Assembly (NCBI RefSeq): GCF_026965555.1
Contig: NZ_CP114040.1
Coordinates: 2,852,001-2,916,000 of the forward strand
Origin: Nannocystis punicea
GTDB lineage: Bacteria > Myxococcota_A > Polyangia > Nannocystales > Nannocystaceae
Length of the DNA: 64,000 bases
Direction: 5' to 3'
Part shown: positions 53,467 to 62,359 of the stretch, in pieces
How the letters are laid out: the number at the start of each line of letters is the position of its first letter
Numbering within the stretch: the stretch's first letter is position 1
Program-made: the position numbers and the translations under genes
The notes under the pieces: generated by a model
What the model was told of the DNA's origin: nothing
Database searches by the model: none
Seen by the model: only the letters and a program-made list of their open reading frames with translations

Positions 53467-54131
53467 GGCGAGCGAGCATAACCCGCACGGACGGCGCCGG
53501 GGAGTCGGGCGAACCGCGAGCGGACGCGCGGTATGCACCCCTGCCATGCTGCGACCGACGCAACACCGATCCACGCCCAACCCGCAACGCGGCCCCTGGG
53601 TCATCTGTCAGGCCGATGATCTGGCGACGGAGACGGGACGACGTCGTCCGGCGTGAACCACCTGTCGCTCTGGATCGGCTCGACCTCGACCTGGCTTCGG
53701 CCCTGGCGCTTCGGCCTCGCAGCGGGCGTCGTCGGCTTCGCAGTGGGCGTCGTCGGCTCGGTTGGCTCGACCTGGCTCCGGCTTTGCCTCGGCTTCGCAG
53801 CGGGCCGACCTGGTTCATCGTCCCGAACCGGCTCCCGCCCGGGATCGCTGGCGACACGTTGAGAATCCTCGCGCTGTCTAACGACACCGGCGAGATTGTG
53901 GCAGCGGGGGGTTGCACCTCCGCGCGTGCGGGGTCGGCCGCAGGTAGTCGGGGAACCGCGCGGCTCCCCCCCCAAGCGTACCATCCTCCAGTGAAGGCCC
54001 AGACCCTTTGCCAGGGCTTTGCCAAAACCGGCCGTTTTGCCAGGGATGGATCGTAACTGATGGTGGAAACGCGTGGCTAAACACCCATCAATACGGCCAG
54101 GAGACGAGGGGGCCGAATGATGGGTGTTATA
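53467..54131. other. Decayed region between a hypothetical gene and the tetR fragment
   Basis: No intact gene. A minus-strand stretch near 53601-53780 reads EPTEPTTPTAKPTTPAARPK then VEVEPIQSDRWFTPDDVV and may be the end of a lost gene. TTTGCCAGGG-type repeats occur at 54005-54050. Confidence 0.4.
54080..54128. repeat. 11-bp perfect inverted repeat at the tetR break point
   Basis: AACACCCATCA (54080-54090) and TGATGGGTGTT (54118-54128) flank 27 bases. Homology to TetR stops at this site, so the repeat may be the scar or end of a mobile element. Confidence 0.45.
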
Positions 54132-54362
54132 GTTCTTGTTGGGGAAGTACTGGTAGAGCGAGCCGACGCTGACGCCGGCCCGCTCCGCCACGCGAACGGT
54201 GGTGAACGCGGCCGCGCCGTCGCGCTCGAGAACGCGAACCGCGGCCTGCAGGATGGCCTCGACGAGGCGGCTCGAACGCGCCTGCTGCGGGGTCTTTCGG
54301 GGTGATAGGACGGGCCTGGGTCGTCTCGGCATGACGGGTGGGGTGACGAGTGTGTTCGACAT
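54132..54362 (-). pseudogene. 5' fragment of a TetR-family regulator gene
   Basis: The ATG at 54362 starts MSNTLVTPPVMPRRPRPVLS, then SSRLVEAILQAAVRVLERDG and VRVAERAGVSVGSLYQYFPN, the complete TetR helix-turn-helix. The sequence then breaks at NKN and continues with unrelated residues across an inverted repeat. The ligand-binding domain is missing, so no functional regulator is expected. It lies 119 bp downstream of the P450 fragment on the same strand. Confidence 0.85.
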
Positions 54363-54481
54363 GGATCCTCTTCGTGTGGCGCGAGGTCGCGTCCCTCGAT
54401 AAAATACGAATGAACCTTCGCTTTCACAATTCGCGGCGCCGCGTCGCGCACCGCCGCCGCGGGACGTGCGTGCCGCCCGGC

Positions 54482-55138
54482 TCACGACGCGAGCAGCAGC
54501 GGCAGCTTGCGCGCCCCCGTCATGTTCGGGCTCGGGATGAACTCCGGCCCCTCGGGGTCGACGCGCAGGTCGGGGAAGCGGTCGAGCAGGATGCCGAGCG
54601 CGACGCGGCCTTCGAGGCGGGCCAGCGGCGCGCCGAGGCAGACGTGGATCCCGCGGCCGAACGCGACATGCGGGCTCGGATCGCGGGTCGGGTCGTATTC
54701 GTCGGGGCGGGCGAACTGCCGCTCGTCGCGGTTGGCCGCCGCGATCCACACCATCAGCAGCTTGTCGGCCGGGATCCGCGCCCCGCCGAGCTCGGTCTCG
54801 ACGGTGGTCGCCCGGCCGACCGCCGCGAACGGGCTGAGGAAGCGCAGCGACTCCTCGATCGCCCCTGGCAGCCAGCGGCGGTCGGCGCGGACGCGGGCCA
54901 TGTGTTCGCGGTGAGCGTCGAGGCACAGCACCGTGTTGCCGAGCAGCATCGTCGTCGTGATGTGACCGGCGATCAGCAGGACGGTGGCGAAGTTGACCAC
55001 CTCGTTGCTGGTGAGGCGCTCGCCGTCGACCTCGGCCTGGACCAGCTTCGTCAGCAGGTCTTCACGCGGCCGCTGCATGCGCTCGGTCGCGTGGGCCGCG
55101 AGGTACGCCAGAGCGGCCATCAGCTCCAGGCGCCCGCG
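54482..55138 (-). pseudogene. C-terminal half of a cytochrome P450 gene
   Basis: The minus strand encodes the I helix with LLIAGHITTT, the K-helix Glu-x-x-Arg (EESLRF), and the heme loop FGRGIHVCLGAPLARLE with the Cys ligand. About half of a normal 400-aa P450 is missing at the N-terminus: similarity ends at about 55138, exactly where the neighbouring MBL block begins. The remaining reading frame is open. P450 enzymes of this type often tailor polyketides; no link to the PKS at the left is shown. Confidence 0.88.
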
Positions 55139-55253
55139 CTATCCTTTGGTGCAGATCAGGCACCACAGTGATCCCCTCGGCGTGCCTACCGCACGGTACG
55201 CTCCCTGTCTACGATGAAGACCAGCCAATTGCTGCCAGTCGCCCGACTGGCTT

Positions 55254-55276
55254 GGCCCGCCCAGGCGGGCCGTTTT
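55254..55276 (+). terminator. Perfect hairpin with T tract in the leader of the MBL gene
   Basis: GGCCCGCC (55254-55261), a 2-base loop CA and GGCGGGCC (55264-55271), then GTTTTC. It lies 16 bp before the ATG at 55292. It could end read-through transcription from outside or act as an attenuator. Confidence 0.65.
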
Positions 55277-55291
55277 CATGGAGGTTTCATC

Positions 55292-56209
55292 ATGTTTGCA
55301 GTAGATAACACCGCGCACCAGGGTAGCCAGCAGTTCAACGAACTGGTTCCGTCCCGCTACGCGCTGCAGGTCGGCGAGATCGACGTGCTGGTCGTCAGCG
55401 ACGGCGTGCTGCCGCTGCCCACCGCGACCATGGCCACCAACGTTGATCCGGCCGACCTGTCGGCCTGGCTGGACCGCATGTACATGCCGCAGGACGCGTT
55501 CGACTGGCCGCTGAACGTGATGGTGGCGCGCAGCGGCGAGCAGATCATCCTGGTCGACGCGGGCCTGGGCGGCCAGTACGCTGGCTTTCCCCGCGCCGGC
55601 CAATTCCCGCAGCGCCTGAAGGCGGCCGGCATCGACCTGGCGGCCGTCACCGACATCATCATCACCCACATGCACATGGACCACGTGGGCGGTCTGCTGG
55701 TGGACGATGTGAAGCAGCGCCTCAATCCCGATGTGCGCATCCACGTGGCTGCCGCCGAGGTGGAGTTCTGGGGCACGCCGGACTTCTCCCAAACGTCCAT
55801 GCCTACGCCGGTGCCGAACGTGCTGCGCACTACCGCCACGCGCTTTCTGGAAGAGTACCGCGACCGCCTGCGCATTTTCCAGGACAGCTACGAGGTGGCG
55901 CCAGGCGTGGTGGTTCGCCTCACCGGCGGCCACACCCCTGGCCACAGCGTGGTTGACCTGGCGTCGGACGGCGAGCGCCTGACCTTCGCCGGCGACGCCA
56001 TGTTCCTGGTCGCGTTCGACCACCCGGACTGGCACAACGGATTCGAGCACGACCCGGAGGAGTCGGCGCGCGTGCGCATCGGCTTGTTCCGCGAACTTGC
56101 CAGGACGGGCGGCCTGCTGGTGGCGTCGCACTTGCCGTTCCCCTCCGTCGGCCGCGTGGCTATTGAAGGTGAAGCCTTCCGCTGGGTACCGGTCATCTGG
56201 GATTTCTGA
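55292..56209 (+). CDS. MBL-fold metallo-hydrolase
   Basis: A 305-aa metallo-beta-lactamase-fold protein starting at the ATG at 55292 behind GGAGG. Metal-binding motifs: THMHMDHVGG, HTPGHSVVD and GDAMF, plus a terminal SHLPFP His. The opening VGEIDVLVVSDGVLPLP, with a long loop (LDRMYMPQDAFDWPLNVMVA), is like lactonase/hydrolase members of the superfamily; the substrate is unknown. An upstream in-frame ATG at 55214 would place the terminator hairpin inside the coding sequence and is rejected. Codon choice is less extreme than in the neighbours, and the block sits against a truncated P450, so horizontal acquisition is likely. Confidence 0.88.
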   Translation: MFAVDNTAHQGSQQFNELVPSRYALQVGEIDVLVVSDGVLPLPTATMATNVDPADLSAWLDRMYMPQDAFDWPLNVMVARSGEQIILVDAGLGGQYAGFPRAGQFPQRLKAAGIDLAAVTDIIITHMHMDHVGGLLVDDVKQRLNPDVRIHVAAAEVEFWGTPDFSQTSMPTPVPNVLRTTATRFLEEYRDRLRIFQDSYEVAPGVVVRLTGGHTPGHSVVDLASDGERLTFAGDAMFLVAFDHPDWHNGFEHDPEESARVRIGLFRELARTGGLLVASHLPFPSVGRVAIEGEAFRWVPVIWDF

Positions 56210-56239
56210 TCTCTGCCACAGGCAGGCGGAGTGAGGACT

Positions 56240-56287
56240 AAGCCCCTCCGAGTGGAGACCCGCGGCGTTTTGGCAGCGGAGGGGCTT
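56240..56287 (+). terminator. Hairpin downstream of the MBL gene
   Basis: AAGCCCCTCCG (56240-56250) and CGGAGGGGCTT (56277-56287) are a perfect 11-bp inverted repeat with a 26-base loop, 30 bp after the stop. The T tract after it is weak. Confidence 0.45.
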
Positions 56288-56471
56288 CCAGAACTCCTTC
56301 AAGGTCTGGACGGTCCCCTGGGTCTTCTTGATGGTCCTGGGCGCACCCGCTGCCCGCAGGCCGCGGACCCTCGACATCGAGCGCGGCGCAGAGCTCGTCC
56401 AGGTCGAGCTGGCAGCTCGCGCGCTCGCATGGCTCGACGGCGGAGTCGGGCAGGTCGTATCCGCACGCCGA

Positions 56472-57086
56472 TCAACCCGGAAGACGCGTGGGTGTGTAGT
56501 TCGCCTCGGGGAAGCCGCAGTCGAGGGTGTAGGTGCCCATGAAGTTCAACTCGACGCCCGCGAGCTCCGGCGTCGGCAACCACACGATGTCATCCTGCAG
56601 GCAGTCGCACGAGCCGATGTTCGGCGGGCCGCGCAGGGCCTCGAACTTCCGGCACAGGGTTGTGTGCGCCGCGGGGCCCCGCGGTCGCGTCTCGACGCGG
56701 AGGCGGCCGAGCAGGTCCTGACCCTCGCACACGGCGTGGCACGCGGAGATGTCGACGTCCATACCGGCGAATTGACAGGCCTCGACGGCGACCTCGAGGA
56801 AGCCGTAGCCGCCGTGCTCGTTCCGCCCGAGCGACCCCGTGGCGAACGCGGGGCGCGGCTCACAGGGGGTCGCGCAGGCGATCGCGCCGCTCGTCCGCCG
56901 TGCGATGTCCTGATGGGTGTCGCGCGGGTTGTGGAGGGCGTACGGGCGTGTGCCGCACTTCCCGGGCGCCGCCCCGTCGCCGTGCGCCGGGGCGGTCGGT
57001 GGCGGCGGCGCGACGGACCGCGGTGTCGGCGTGCAGCCGACCATCGCGGACGCGGTCAAGAGCGAGCACAGGCGCCAGAGCGTCAT
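56472..57086 (-). CDS. Lipoprotein, 204 aa, Cys-rich
   Basis: The ATG at 57086 starts MTLWRLCSLLTASAMVGC, a lipoprotein signal with a permissive lipobox (MVGC). A Pro/Ala-rich linker (TPRSVAPPPPTAPAHGDG) leads to a soluble domain with about ten Cys: KCGTRPYALHNPRDTHQDIA, CATPCEPRPAF, YGFLEVAVEACQFAGMDVDI, CHAVCEGQDLLGRL, IGSCDCLQDD. No family recognised. Probably disulfide-bonded and outer-membrane attached. The upstream region leads directly into the pseudogene zone. Confidence 0.7.
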   Translation of the reverse strand: MTLWRLCSLLTASAMVGCTPTPRSVAPPPPTAPAHGDGAAPGKCGTRPYALHNPRDTHQDIARRTSGAIACATPCEPRPAFATGSLGRNEHGGYGFLEVAVEACQFAGMDVDISACHAVCEGQDLLGRLRVETRPRGPAAHTTLCRKFEALRGPPNIGSCDCLQDDIVWLPTPELAGVELNFMGTYTLDCGFPEANYTPTRLPG

Positions 57087-57244
57087 GAAGAACCATCCTG
57101 CCTCATTACGACCGGCGCGCACCATTCGATCCTGCGTGCGACAGACGTGGAGGGCGGCCGCTCGCGGCTGCCATGCCGCTCTGCGGGCGGTGGGGCACGT
57201 TCAGACGAGACATCGAGCTCGTGTCGGGGCATCTTCTTGTCGGC

Positions 57245-57322
57245 ATGAGCACCGACGCCGAACTCGTCGACGGATGGCGCCGCGGGGAGCGCGAGGCCTG
57301 CGCGCAGCTCTTCGAGCGCTGA
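57245..57322 (+). pseudogene. 25-codon stub of an ECF sigma factor gene
   Basis: The ATG at 57245 encodes MSTDAELVDGWRRGEREACA then QLFER and an immediate TGA. This is the typical start of ECF sigma factors (region 2.1, D-ELV--W--GD--A---L--R). Homology ends at the stop, where an unrelated membrane-protein fragment on the other strand begins. A deletion junction at about 57322 explains both truncations. Confidence 0.7.
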
Positions 57323-57797
57323 ACACCAGGAGCTCGACCACCGCCGGCAGCCCGAGCTGGGCCATCAGCAGCAGCGGGACGTGAAGCAGCGCCGAGACGG
57401 CGAAGGCGAGCGGATCGGCCGCCGGATCGAGGTACATGCCGCAGCCCTGGGCGCCGTGGCCGAAGGCGCGATAGGCCGCGTACCAGGCGACGACGACGAG
57501 CGCGTACGGGGCGAGCGTCCGCACGCGAGCTCGCCAGCCCTCGGCGCGCTCGAGTACGAGGGCGTATGCCGCGAGGTACCCGAGGCACGCCAGCGCCGAC
57601 TCGGGGGCCAGGAGACCCAGCGCGAGCGCGCCGGGCCCGACGACGACGCCGACGGTCCAGCCACGGGCGCGCCAGTGGTGATGCGCGAGCAGGGCGAGCA
57701 CGCCGAACACGGCGCCGATGAGTCCGTGTCGCGCCGCGATCCACCCGACGCTGGCGGCGTGGGCGTCGTCGACGGCGAACAGGAGCAGCGCGTGCAT
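57323..57797 (-). pseudogene. Internal fragment of a large membrane protein
   Basis: Minus-strand frame with repeated hydrophobic segments: SVGWIAARHGLIGAVFGVLA, VGVVVGPGALALGLLAPESA, LACLGYLAAYALVLERAEGW, LAPYALVVVAWYAAYRAFGH, AVSALLHVPLLLMAQLGLPA. The pattern HAA-VGWIA-RH-L resembles the middle of large multi-pass proteins found in Myxococcota, of unknown or glycosyltransferase-like function. Both ends are missing; the 3' part stops at the sigma-stub junction. Confidence 0.6.
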
Positions 57798-57929
57798 GCG
57801 GGGCGCGACCCTGATGGACTACCCCGACGCGTGCGCTCGACGTGCCGGTGCGAGACCGCTGAGGCGAGATCGATCCGCGCCGCGATGGAGCGCGCTCCAT
57901 CGCGGCGGCGGGCCTCGCCGGCGGCGGGC

Positions 57930-58676
57930 TCACTCGACGTCGATGTCGGTGAGGGTGTCCGGCAGCGGGCTCGAGGGCTGCGCGGCGCGGGGCTTCATGA
58001 AGTTCGCCTGCGAGGGCTCGCGCATGAAGGCCGGCGGCGGGACGTCGCGGCTGTTCATGAAGTCGCCGAGGCCGGGCTCCTGGTGGGCGAAGAACGCGAG
58101 GATCGGCTTGACGCCGGCGATCTGCTCCTCGGTGGCGGCGTCGCGGATCGCCTGGTCGGCCAGCGCGGCGGCCATCGACTCGCGGATCTCGGCGATCTCC
58201 GCGTCGAGCTCGGCGATGCGTGCGGTGCCCTCGTCGATCACCTTCTGGGCCCGCGCGCCGCCCTCGCGGATGAACGCCTGCAGCGCGTCCACCTCGGCGC
58301 TCGCTGCCTGGATGATCTTCTGCGTCGGGACATCGAAGGCGGTGAACGCCGCCTCGACGATCTGCCGCTTCAGCGCGGCCGGCGAGTTCTCCGGCAGGCT
58401 CCGCAGCAGGTCCTGAGCCTTGGTCACGCGCTGCTGCTGCTCGACCTCGACGCCAGCCCGGCGGAGCACCGCCGGGAAGTCGATCTCGGTCGGGTAGCGC
58501 TCGGCGAGGCGAAATTGGGGCGGGGGCGGGGGAGCGGGTGGCTGGATCGGCATGGGTGCGGGTGCGGGTGCGGGTGTGAACGCGGGGACGGGTGCGGGGG
58601 GGAGCGCGGGCATGTCGTCATCGACATCGATCGGGCGGCTCCCGAACAGGCCCTTCAGGAAACTCATCAAGCCCAT
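57930..58676 (-). CDS. Coiled-coil protein with Pro-rich linker, 248 aa
   Basis: The ATG at 58676 (or 58667) starts MGLMSFLKGLFGSRPIDVDD, an amphipathic helix that may bind membrane. Then a Pro/Ala linker (residues 24-53), a helical region (RRAGVEVEQQQRVTKAQDLL, RQIVEAAFTAFDVPTQKIIQ) and a long coiled coil (AFIREGGARAQKVIDEGTAR, IAELDAEIAEIRESMAAALA). The tail carries repeated PGLGDFMNSRD/ASQANFMKPR-type short motifs. Proteins of this shape accompany envelope or gliding machinery in related bacteria, but I cannot assign it. Intact gene between two decayed regions. Confidence 0.72.
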   Translation of the reverse strand: MGLMSFLKGLFGSRPIDVDDDMPALPPAPVPAFTPAPAPAPMPIQPPAPPPPPQFRLAERYPTEIDFPAVLRRAGVEVEQQQRVTKAQDLLRSLPENSPAALKRQIVEAAFTAFDVPTQKIIQAASAEVDALQAFIREGGARAQKVIDEGTARIAELDAEIAEIRESMAAALADQAIRDAATEEQIAGVKPILAFFAHQEPGLGDFMNSRDVPPPAFMREPSQANFMKPRAAQPSSPLPDTLTDIDVE

Positions 58677-58729
58677 GGTCTGGCCCTCTCTGGCATGGGA
58701 CCGACTTTACTCCATTTTTTGAGGGGGCG

Positions 58730-59059
58730 CGCTTAAGCGGTTCGAAGGGGGAATTTCGTCGAAGTGTCGAGTACGAGAACGCTTGGAGGTCCACGGAGCA
58801 GGGTCAGTTCGTGAACCCCGATGCTCGACCTCGAACAGCTCTACAGAGCTCTCGGTCGGCAGGTATCGTGAACCTGGGCCCGGCGGGCACGCCGAGACGG
58901 ACTCCTCGTCGGGCAAACGACAAGGGGCACGCCGAGACGAACTCCTCGTCGGGCAAACGACAAGGGAGGCCGAGCGCGGCGCTGGAGGCCGGTGCGGTCC
59001 ACCGGTGAACAGCAGGAGCGGCGCTGGAGGTCACGACAAGGAGGCCGAGCGCGGCACTG
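58730..59059. repeat. 330-bp direct repeat, copy A
   Basis: Matches 62081-62410 over 330 bp with no gap and only about four differences. It begins CGCTTAAGCGGTTCGAAGGG. Inside, a 39-bp unit starting GGCACGCCGAGACG is tandemly doubled, followed by a partly doubled unit around GAGGCCGAGCGCGGC. Copy A abuts the truncated 5' end of the aroA pseudogene. Confidence 0.92.
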
Positions 59060-59820
59060 CGTCCGCTCGGCGTCGCCACCGCCGGGACCGCCGCGCGCTT
59101 CCTCGCCGCCTTGCTGGCCGCCTCCCCGGTCGCCTGCCTCGTCGACGGCAGCGCCCGCATGCGCGAGCGGCCCATGGAGGGCCTCCTGTAGGCCCTGCGG
59201 GCCCAGGGCGCCGACATCGTCTGCCGCGGCGCCGACGACATGTTGCCGTGCGAGATCAGGGGGGCGCCCACCTGCGCGGCGGCGAGATCCGCCTGGCCCG
59301 TCCGCCGAGCTCCCAGTTCATCTCCGCCCTCCGCCCCGCTCGCCGCCGCCCCGCTGCGCATCGTCCTCGAGCAGGGCACCCCGGCGCGGCCCTACGTCGA
59401 CATGACCCTCGCCTGCCTGCGCGACTTCGGGGCCGAGGCCGCGTGGGTCGAATCAGATGTCCTTCAGGTCAGCCCGGCCGAGCTGCGCGGGCGCGACTAC
59501 CTGGTCGAGCCCGACGCCTCGGCCGCGACCTACTTGTGGTCGCTGGCGGCGATCTACGGCGGCGAGGTCACGGTGCCCGGGCTCGGCCGCGCCAGCCAGC
59601 AGGGCGACGCTCGCTTCGGCGAGGTGCTCGCGCGCATGGGCGCCGCGGTCGAGCAGGGCGAGCACGACACCCTGGTCCGAGGGACAGGTTCGCTGCGCGG
59701 CGTCGACCTCGACCTGGCCTCAGCCTGGCCGGCCGCGTCACGATCCGCGACCCCGGCTGCGTCGGCAAGACCTTCCCCAAGTTCTTCGAGGTGCTCGCCG
59801 GCCTCGGCATGGTCGAGTGA
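59060..59820 (+). pseudogene. aroA: Decayed 3-phosphoshikimate 1-carboxyvinyltransferase
   Basis: Pieces of EPSP synthase in successive frames: TAGTAARFLAALLAA, VDGSARMRERPMEGLL and then a TAG at 59192; a frame shift near 59258 (AHLRGGEIRLARPPSSQFIS in the second frame); YLVEPDASAATYLWSLAAIY and GLGRASQQGDARFGEVLARM in the third; and the proper end GCVGKTFPKFFEVLAGLGMV in yet another. The N-terminal third is missing and replaced by repeat A. EPSP synthase makes the chorismate precursor, so a functional copy should exist elsewhere. Confidence 0.9.
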
Positions 59821-60290
59821 CGGTGCGCCGCGGCGACCCGCTGACCCTCGAGCTGGACGGGCTCTCGCCGGAGGGTGATGGCCTGTCCGATGCGACAGGT
59901 ATCATCGTACATGTCCCCGGGGGCTACCCCGGCGAACGCGTCGAGGCCCGCGTCGAGCACGCCTCGCCGTGGCCCGCCCGCACCCGCGCCGGCGCCCGCC
60001 GCCCTGCCCGCACAGCGACGCCGGCGCCGCCGCGTGCCCGGGCGTCTGCTCCGGCTGCCCGCTGCAGGCGCTCGACGTCGCCGCCCAGCGCGAGGAGAAG
60101 CGGGCCGCGCTGGTCCGCCGCCACGGCCTCGACCCCGGCCCGCTGGTCGCCGGCCCGGACGAGTGGGGCTACCGCTGGTCGAGCAAGCGCGTCGTCGCCG
60201 GAACTTCCGGACATGTCCTCGTGGGCAGCTGGTACCGCGGCGGCCACGACCTGGCGGCGATGCCGCCGACCGGCGTGCGGGGGATCGCGG
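59817..60290 (+). pseudogene. Decayed 23S rRNA uracil-5-methyltransferase (RlmD/RumA type)
   Basis: A GTG overlapping the aroA stop starts GDPLTLELDGLSPEGDGLSD and IIVHVPGGYPGERVEARVEH, a TRAM domain. After a frameshift near 59985 comes CPGVCSGCPLQALDVAAQRE, the Fe-S Cys cluster of RumA-like enzymes, then GYRWSSKRVVAGTSGHVLVG. The catalytic methyltransferase domain is gone after about 60290. It was probably translationally coupled to aroA before decay. Confidence 0.82.
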
Positions 60291-60585
60291 CCGCCGGAGG
60301 ACGGTGCAGATGCAGCGAGCCGGGGAAGTGCTTGGGAGATCGCATCGCCCGGGACTGGTGCAGATGCAGCGAACCGGTGCGAGCATGTGGCGAGAGGTCG
60401 GTGCGATGCGACGATCGAACGATCGATATCTCACGATGTCGATGCATATCGCGGGGATCCACGCGACGCCGCGGGTGGTCGGGACCGACGTGCGAACGAT
60501 CAGCCGCGCCATTGTTGCACGATCGCGTAGGTTGCGCGGCGACGCGGAGATTGCTGGGGTGCGGGCAGAGTGAGAGCATCCGCGG
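60291..60585. other. Junk region between the methyltransferase remnant and a lipoprotein gene
   Basis: 295 bp. GTGCAGATGCAGCGARCC occurs twice (60303 and 60358). No gene seen. The promoter for the lipoprotein at 60586 should be in the last 100 bp. Confidence 0.45.
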
Positions 60586-61791
60586 ATGAAACGTTTTGCG
60601 CTTGTGATTTCAGGGTTGTTTGCGTGTGGTGGGACTGCGACCGAGGGCACCGAAACGGCGTCGGGGTCGAGCACGGGCGCGAGCTCGACGACGACGGCGA
60701 GCACGACCGAGGGCACGCCGACCACGGGGTCCGTCGATGAGTCGACGGGCGAATTGACCGGGGGATCGACGACCGGGAGCAGCACCGGCGACGCGACGAC
60801 GATGGCAGTCGATCCGAGCACGAGCGACACGACCGTGGGCGCGACGACCGACGCGACGAGCGTCGGCGAGACGACGGGCACGGAGGGGTCGACGAGCGGC
60901 GAGGGGTCGACGAGCGGCGAGGGGTCGACGAGCGGCGAGGGGTCGACGAGCGGCGAGGGGTCGACGACGGGGTCCGGCGAGTCGACGTCGAGCACGAGCG
61001 AGTCGAGCAGCGAGACGACGGCGGACAGCAGCTCGAGCGGCGAGGCGGTGGTGTGCGGCGACAACGACGTCGGGCCCGGCGAGGCGTGCGACGACGGCAA
61101 CGACGTCGACACGGACGAGTGCACGAGCATGTGCCTGCTGGCGGAGTGCGGCGACGGGTTCGTGCAGGTGGGGGTCGACGCGTGCGACGACGCGAACGAG
61201 GTCAACAACGACCTGTGTAGCAACAAGTGCGTGGTGACGCCGAAGACGATCACGCTGGTGGCGGGCGGTAATACCAACCAGGTGGGCAACGTGAACGGCG
61301 GCTCGCCGTTCAACGACCCGTGCCCGGCCGGCAAGGTGCTGATCGGCTTCCAGGGGTTCGTCGGCTCGTACCACGGGCGGATCCAGGGCGTGTGCGGGAC
61401 CGTCGGGCTGGTGCCGGCGATGGAGGGGTTCTCGGTCGCGGTGACGGACCCGGTCACGCTGCCGCAGCGCGGTCTGCAGGGCGTGACGCAGTGGATGCGG
61501 ATGTGCCCGACGGACCAGATGATCGTCGGGTTCAGCGGTCGCTCGGGCGGGCTGGTCGATCAACTGACGTTCACGTGCGCGCCGCTGGTGGTCAGCGAGG
61601 CGAATGACGGGGCGTGGTCGATCGCGCTCGGTGCGACGACCAACCTGGCGGCGATCGGCGGCAACGGCGGGCAGCCGTTCGCGCAGACGAACTGCCCGGC
61701 GGGGCAGGTCGGCACGATGCAGCGGCTGCGCGCGGGCGACGGGATCGACGCGTTCGGGGTCGGCTGCAGCACGTTCGGCCTGGGCTTCTGA
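60586..61791 (+). CDS. Lipoprotein with DUF4215-type Cys repeats
   Basis: A 401-aa lipoprotein. The signal MKRFALVISGLFAC gives Cys14. A very long Ser/Thr/Gly/Glu linker (about 20-155) includes a tandem GEGSTS repeat. Then come two DUF4215 (Myxococcus Cys-rich) units (CGDNDVGPGEACDDGNDVDT with DECTSMC, and CGDGFVQVGVDACDDANEVN with DLCSNKC) and a C-terminal domain with repeated CPAGKVLIGFQGFVGSYHGR and RMCPTDQMIVGFSGRSGGLV units, which looks like a three-fold prism (jacalin or VMO-I like). The product should be a surface protein, possibly sugar-binding. The frame is intact although both neighbours are decayed. Confidence 0.85.
   Translation: MKRFALVISGLFACGGTATEGTETASGSSTGASSTTTASTTEGTPTTGSVDESTGELTGGSTTGSSTGDATTMAVDPSTSDTTVGATTDATSVGETTGTEGSTSGEGSTSGEGSTSGEGSTSGEGSTTGSGESTSSTSESSSETTADSSSSGEAVVCGDNDVGPGEACDDGNDVDTDECTSMCLLAECGDGFVQVGVDACDDANEVNNDLCSNKCVVTPKTITLVAGGNTNQVGNVNGGSPFNDPCPAGKVLIGFQGFVGSYHGRIQGVCGTVGLVPAMEGFSVAVTDPVTLPQRGLQGVTQWMRMCPTDQMIVGFSGRSGGLVDQLTFTCAPLVVSEANDGAWSIALGATTNLAAIGGNGGQPFAQTNCPAGQVGTMQRLRAGDGIDAFGVGCSTFGLGF
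60883..60972 (+). repeat. Tandem 18-bp repeat in the lipoprotein linker
   Basis: GAGGGGTCGACGAGCGGC occurs four times perfectly and once partly, coding for GEGSTS. It is likely to vary in copy number by slippage. Confidence 0.9.
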
Positions 61792-61837
61792 GGGCCGCTC
61801 GACGCGGGAGCGTCGTGGGTCGTATGCTCGGCCCACG

Positions 61838-62359
61838 ATGGCCTACACGTTGAATGCATTGATCGCCGAGGCCTCGCTGCTGCGCGGCGAGCCGGGGCTG
61901 GTGGTGGCGCCGCTGGTGGGCGGCCTCGGGCTCGCGCCGCTGACCGGGGCGATGGTTTTGCAGGCTGACCCGTTGCTGGGAGCCGAGGGGCTGCGCGCGG
62001 CGCCGGACGACGAGTTCGACGAGCCGGGCGAGCGAGCGGTCGAGCGGACGCGGGCGGAGGCGGCGTTCGTGCGGATCTCGCGCTTTAGCGGTTCGAAGGG
62101 GGAATTTCGTCGAAGTGTCGAGTACGAGAACGCTTGGAGGTCCACGGAGCAGGGTCAATTCGTGAACCCCGATGCTCGACCTCGAACAGCTCTACAGAGC
62201 TCTCGGTCGGCAGGTATCGTGAACCTGGGCCCGGCGGGCACGCCGAGACGGACTCCTCGTCGGGCAAACGACAAGGGGCACGCCGAGACGAACTCCTCGT
62301 CGGGCAAACGACAAGGGAGGCCGAGCGCGGCGCTGGAGGCCGGCGCGGTCCACCGGTGA
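61838..62359 (+). pseudogene. 5' part of an unknown gene fused to repeat copy B
   Basis: The ATG at 61838 starts MAYTLNALIAEASLLRGEPG and LVVAPLVGGLGLAPLTGAMV, with good codon bias for about 80 codons up to AFVRIS. From 62081 the frame is repeat B (GSKGEFRRSVEYENAWRSTE), identical in all but one codon to the translation of repeat A. The original C-terminus is lost. No family recognised for the N-terminal part. Confidence 0.7.

Noticed and set aside
55214..55291. Longer start of the MBL protein at 55214
   Set aside because: It would translate a perfect terminator hairpin; the ATG at 55292 has a GGAGG at proper spacing and fits the family start.
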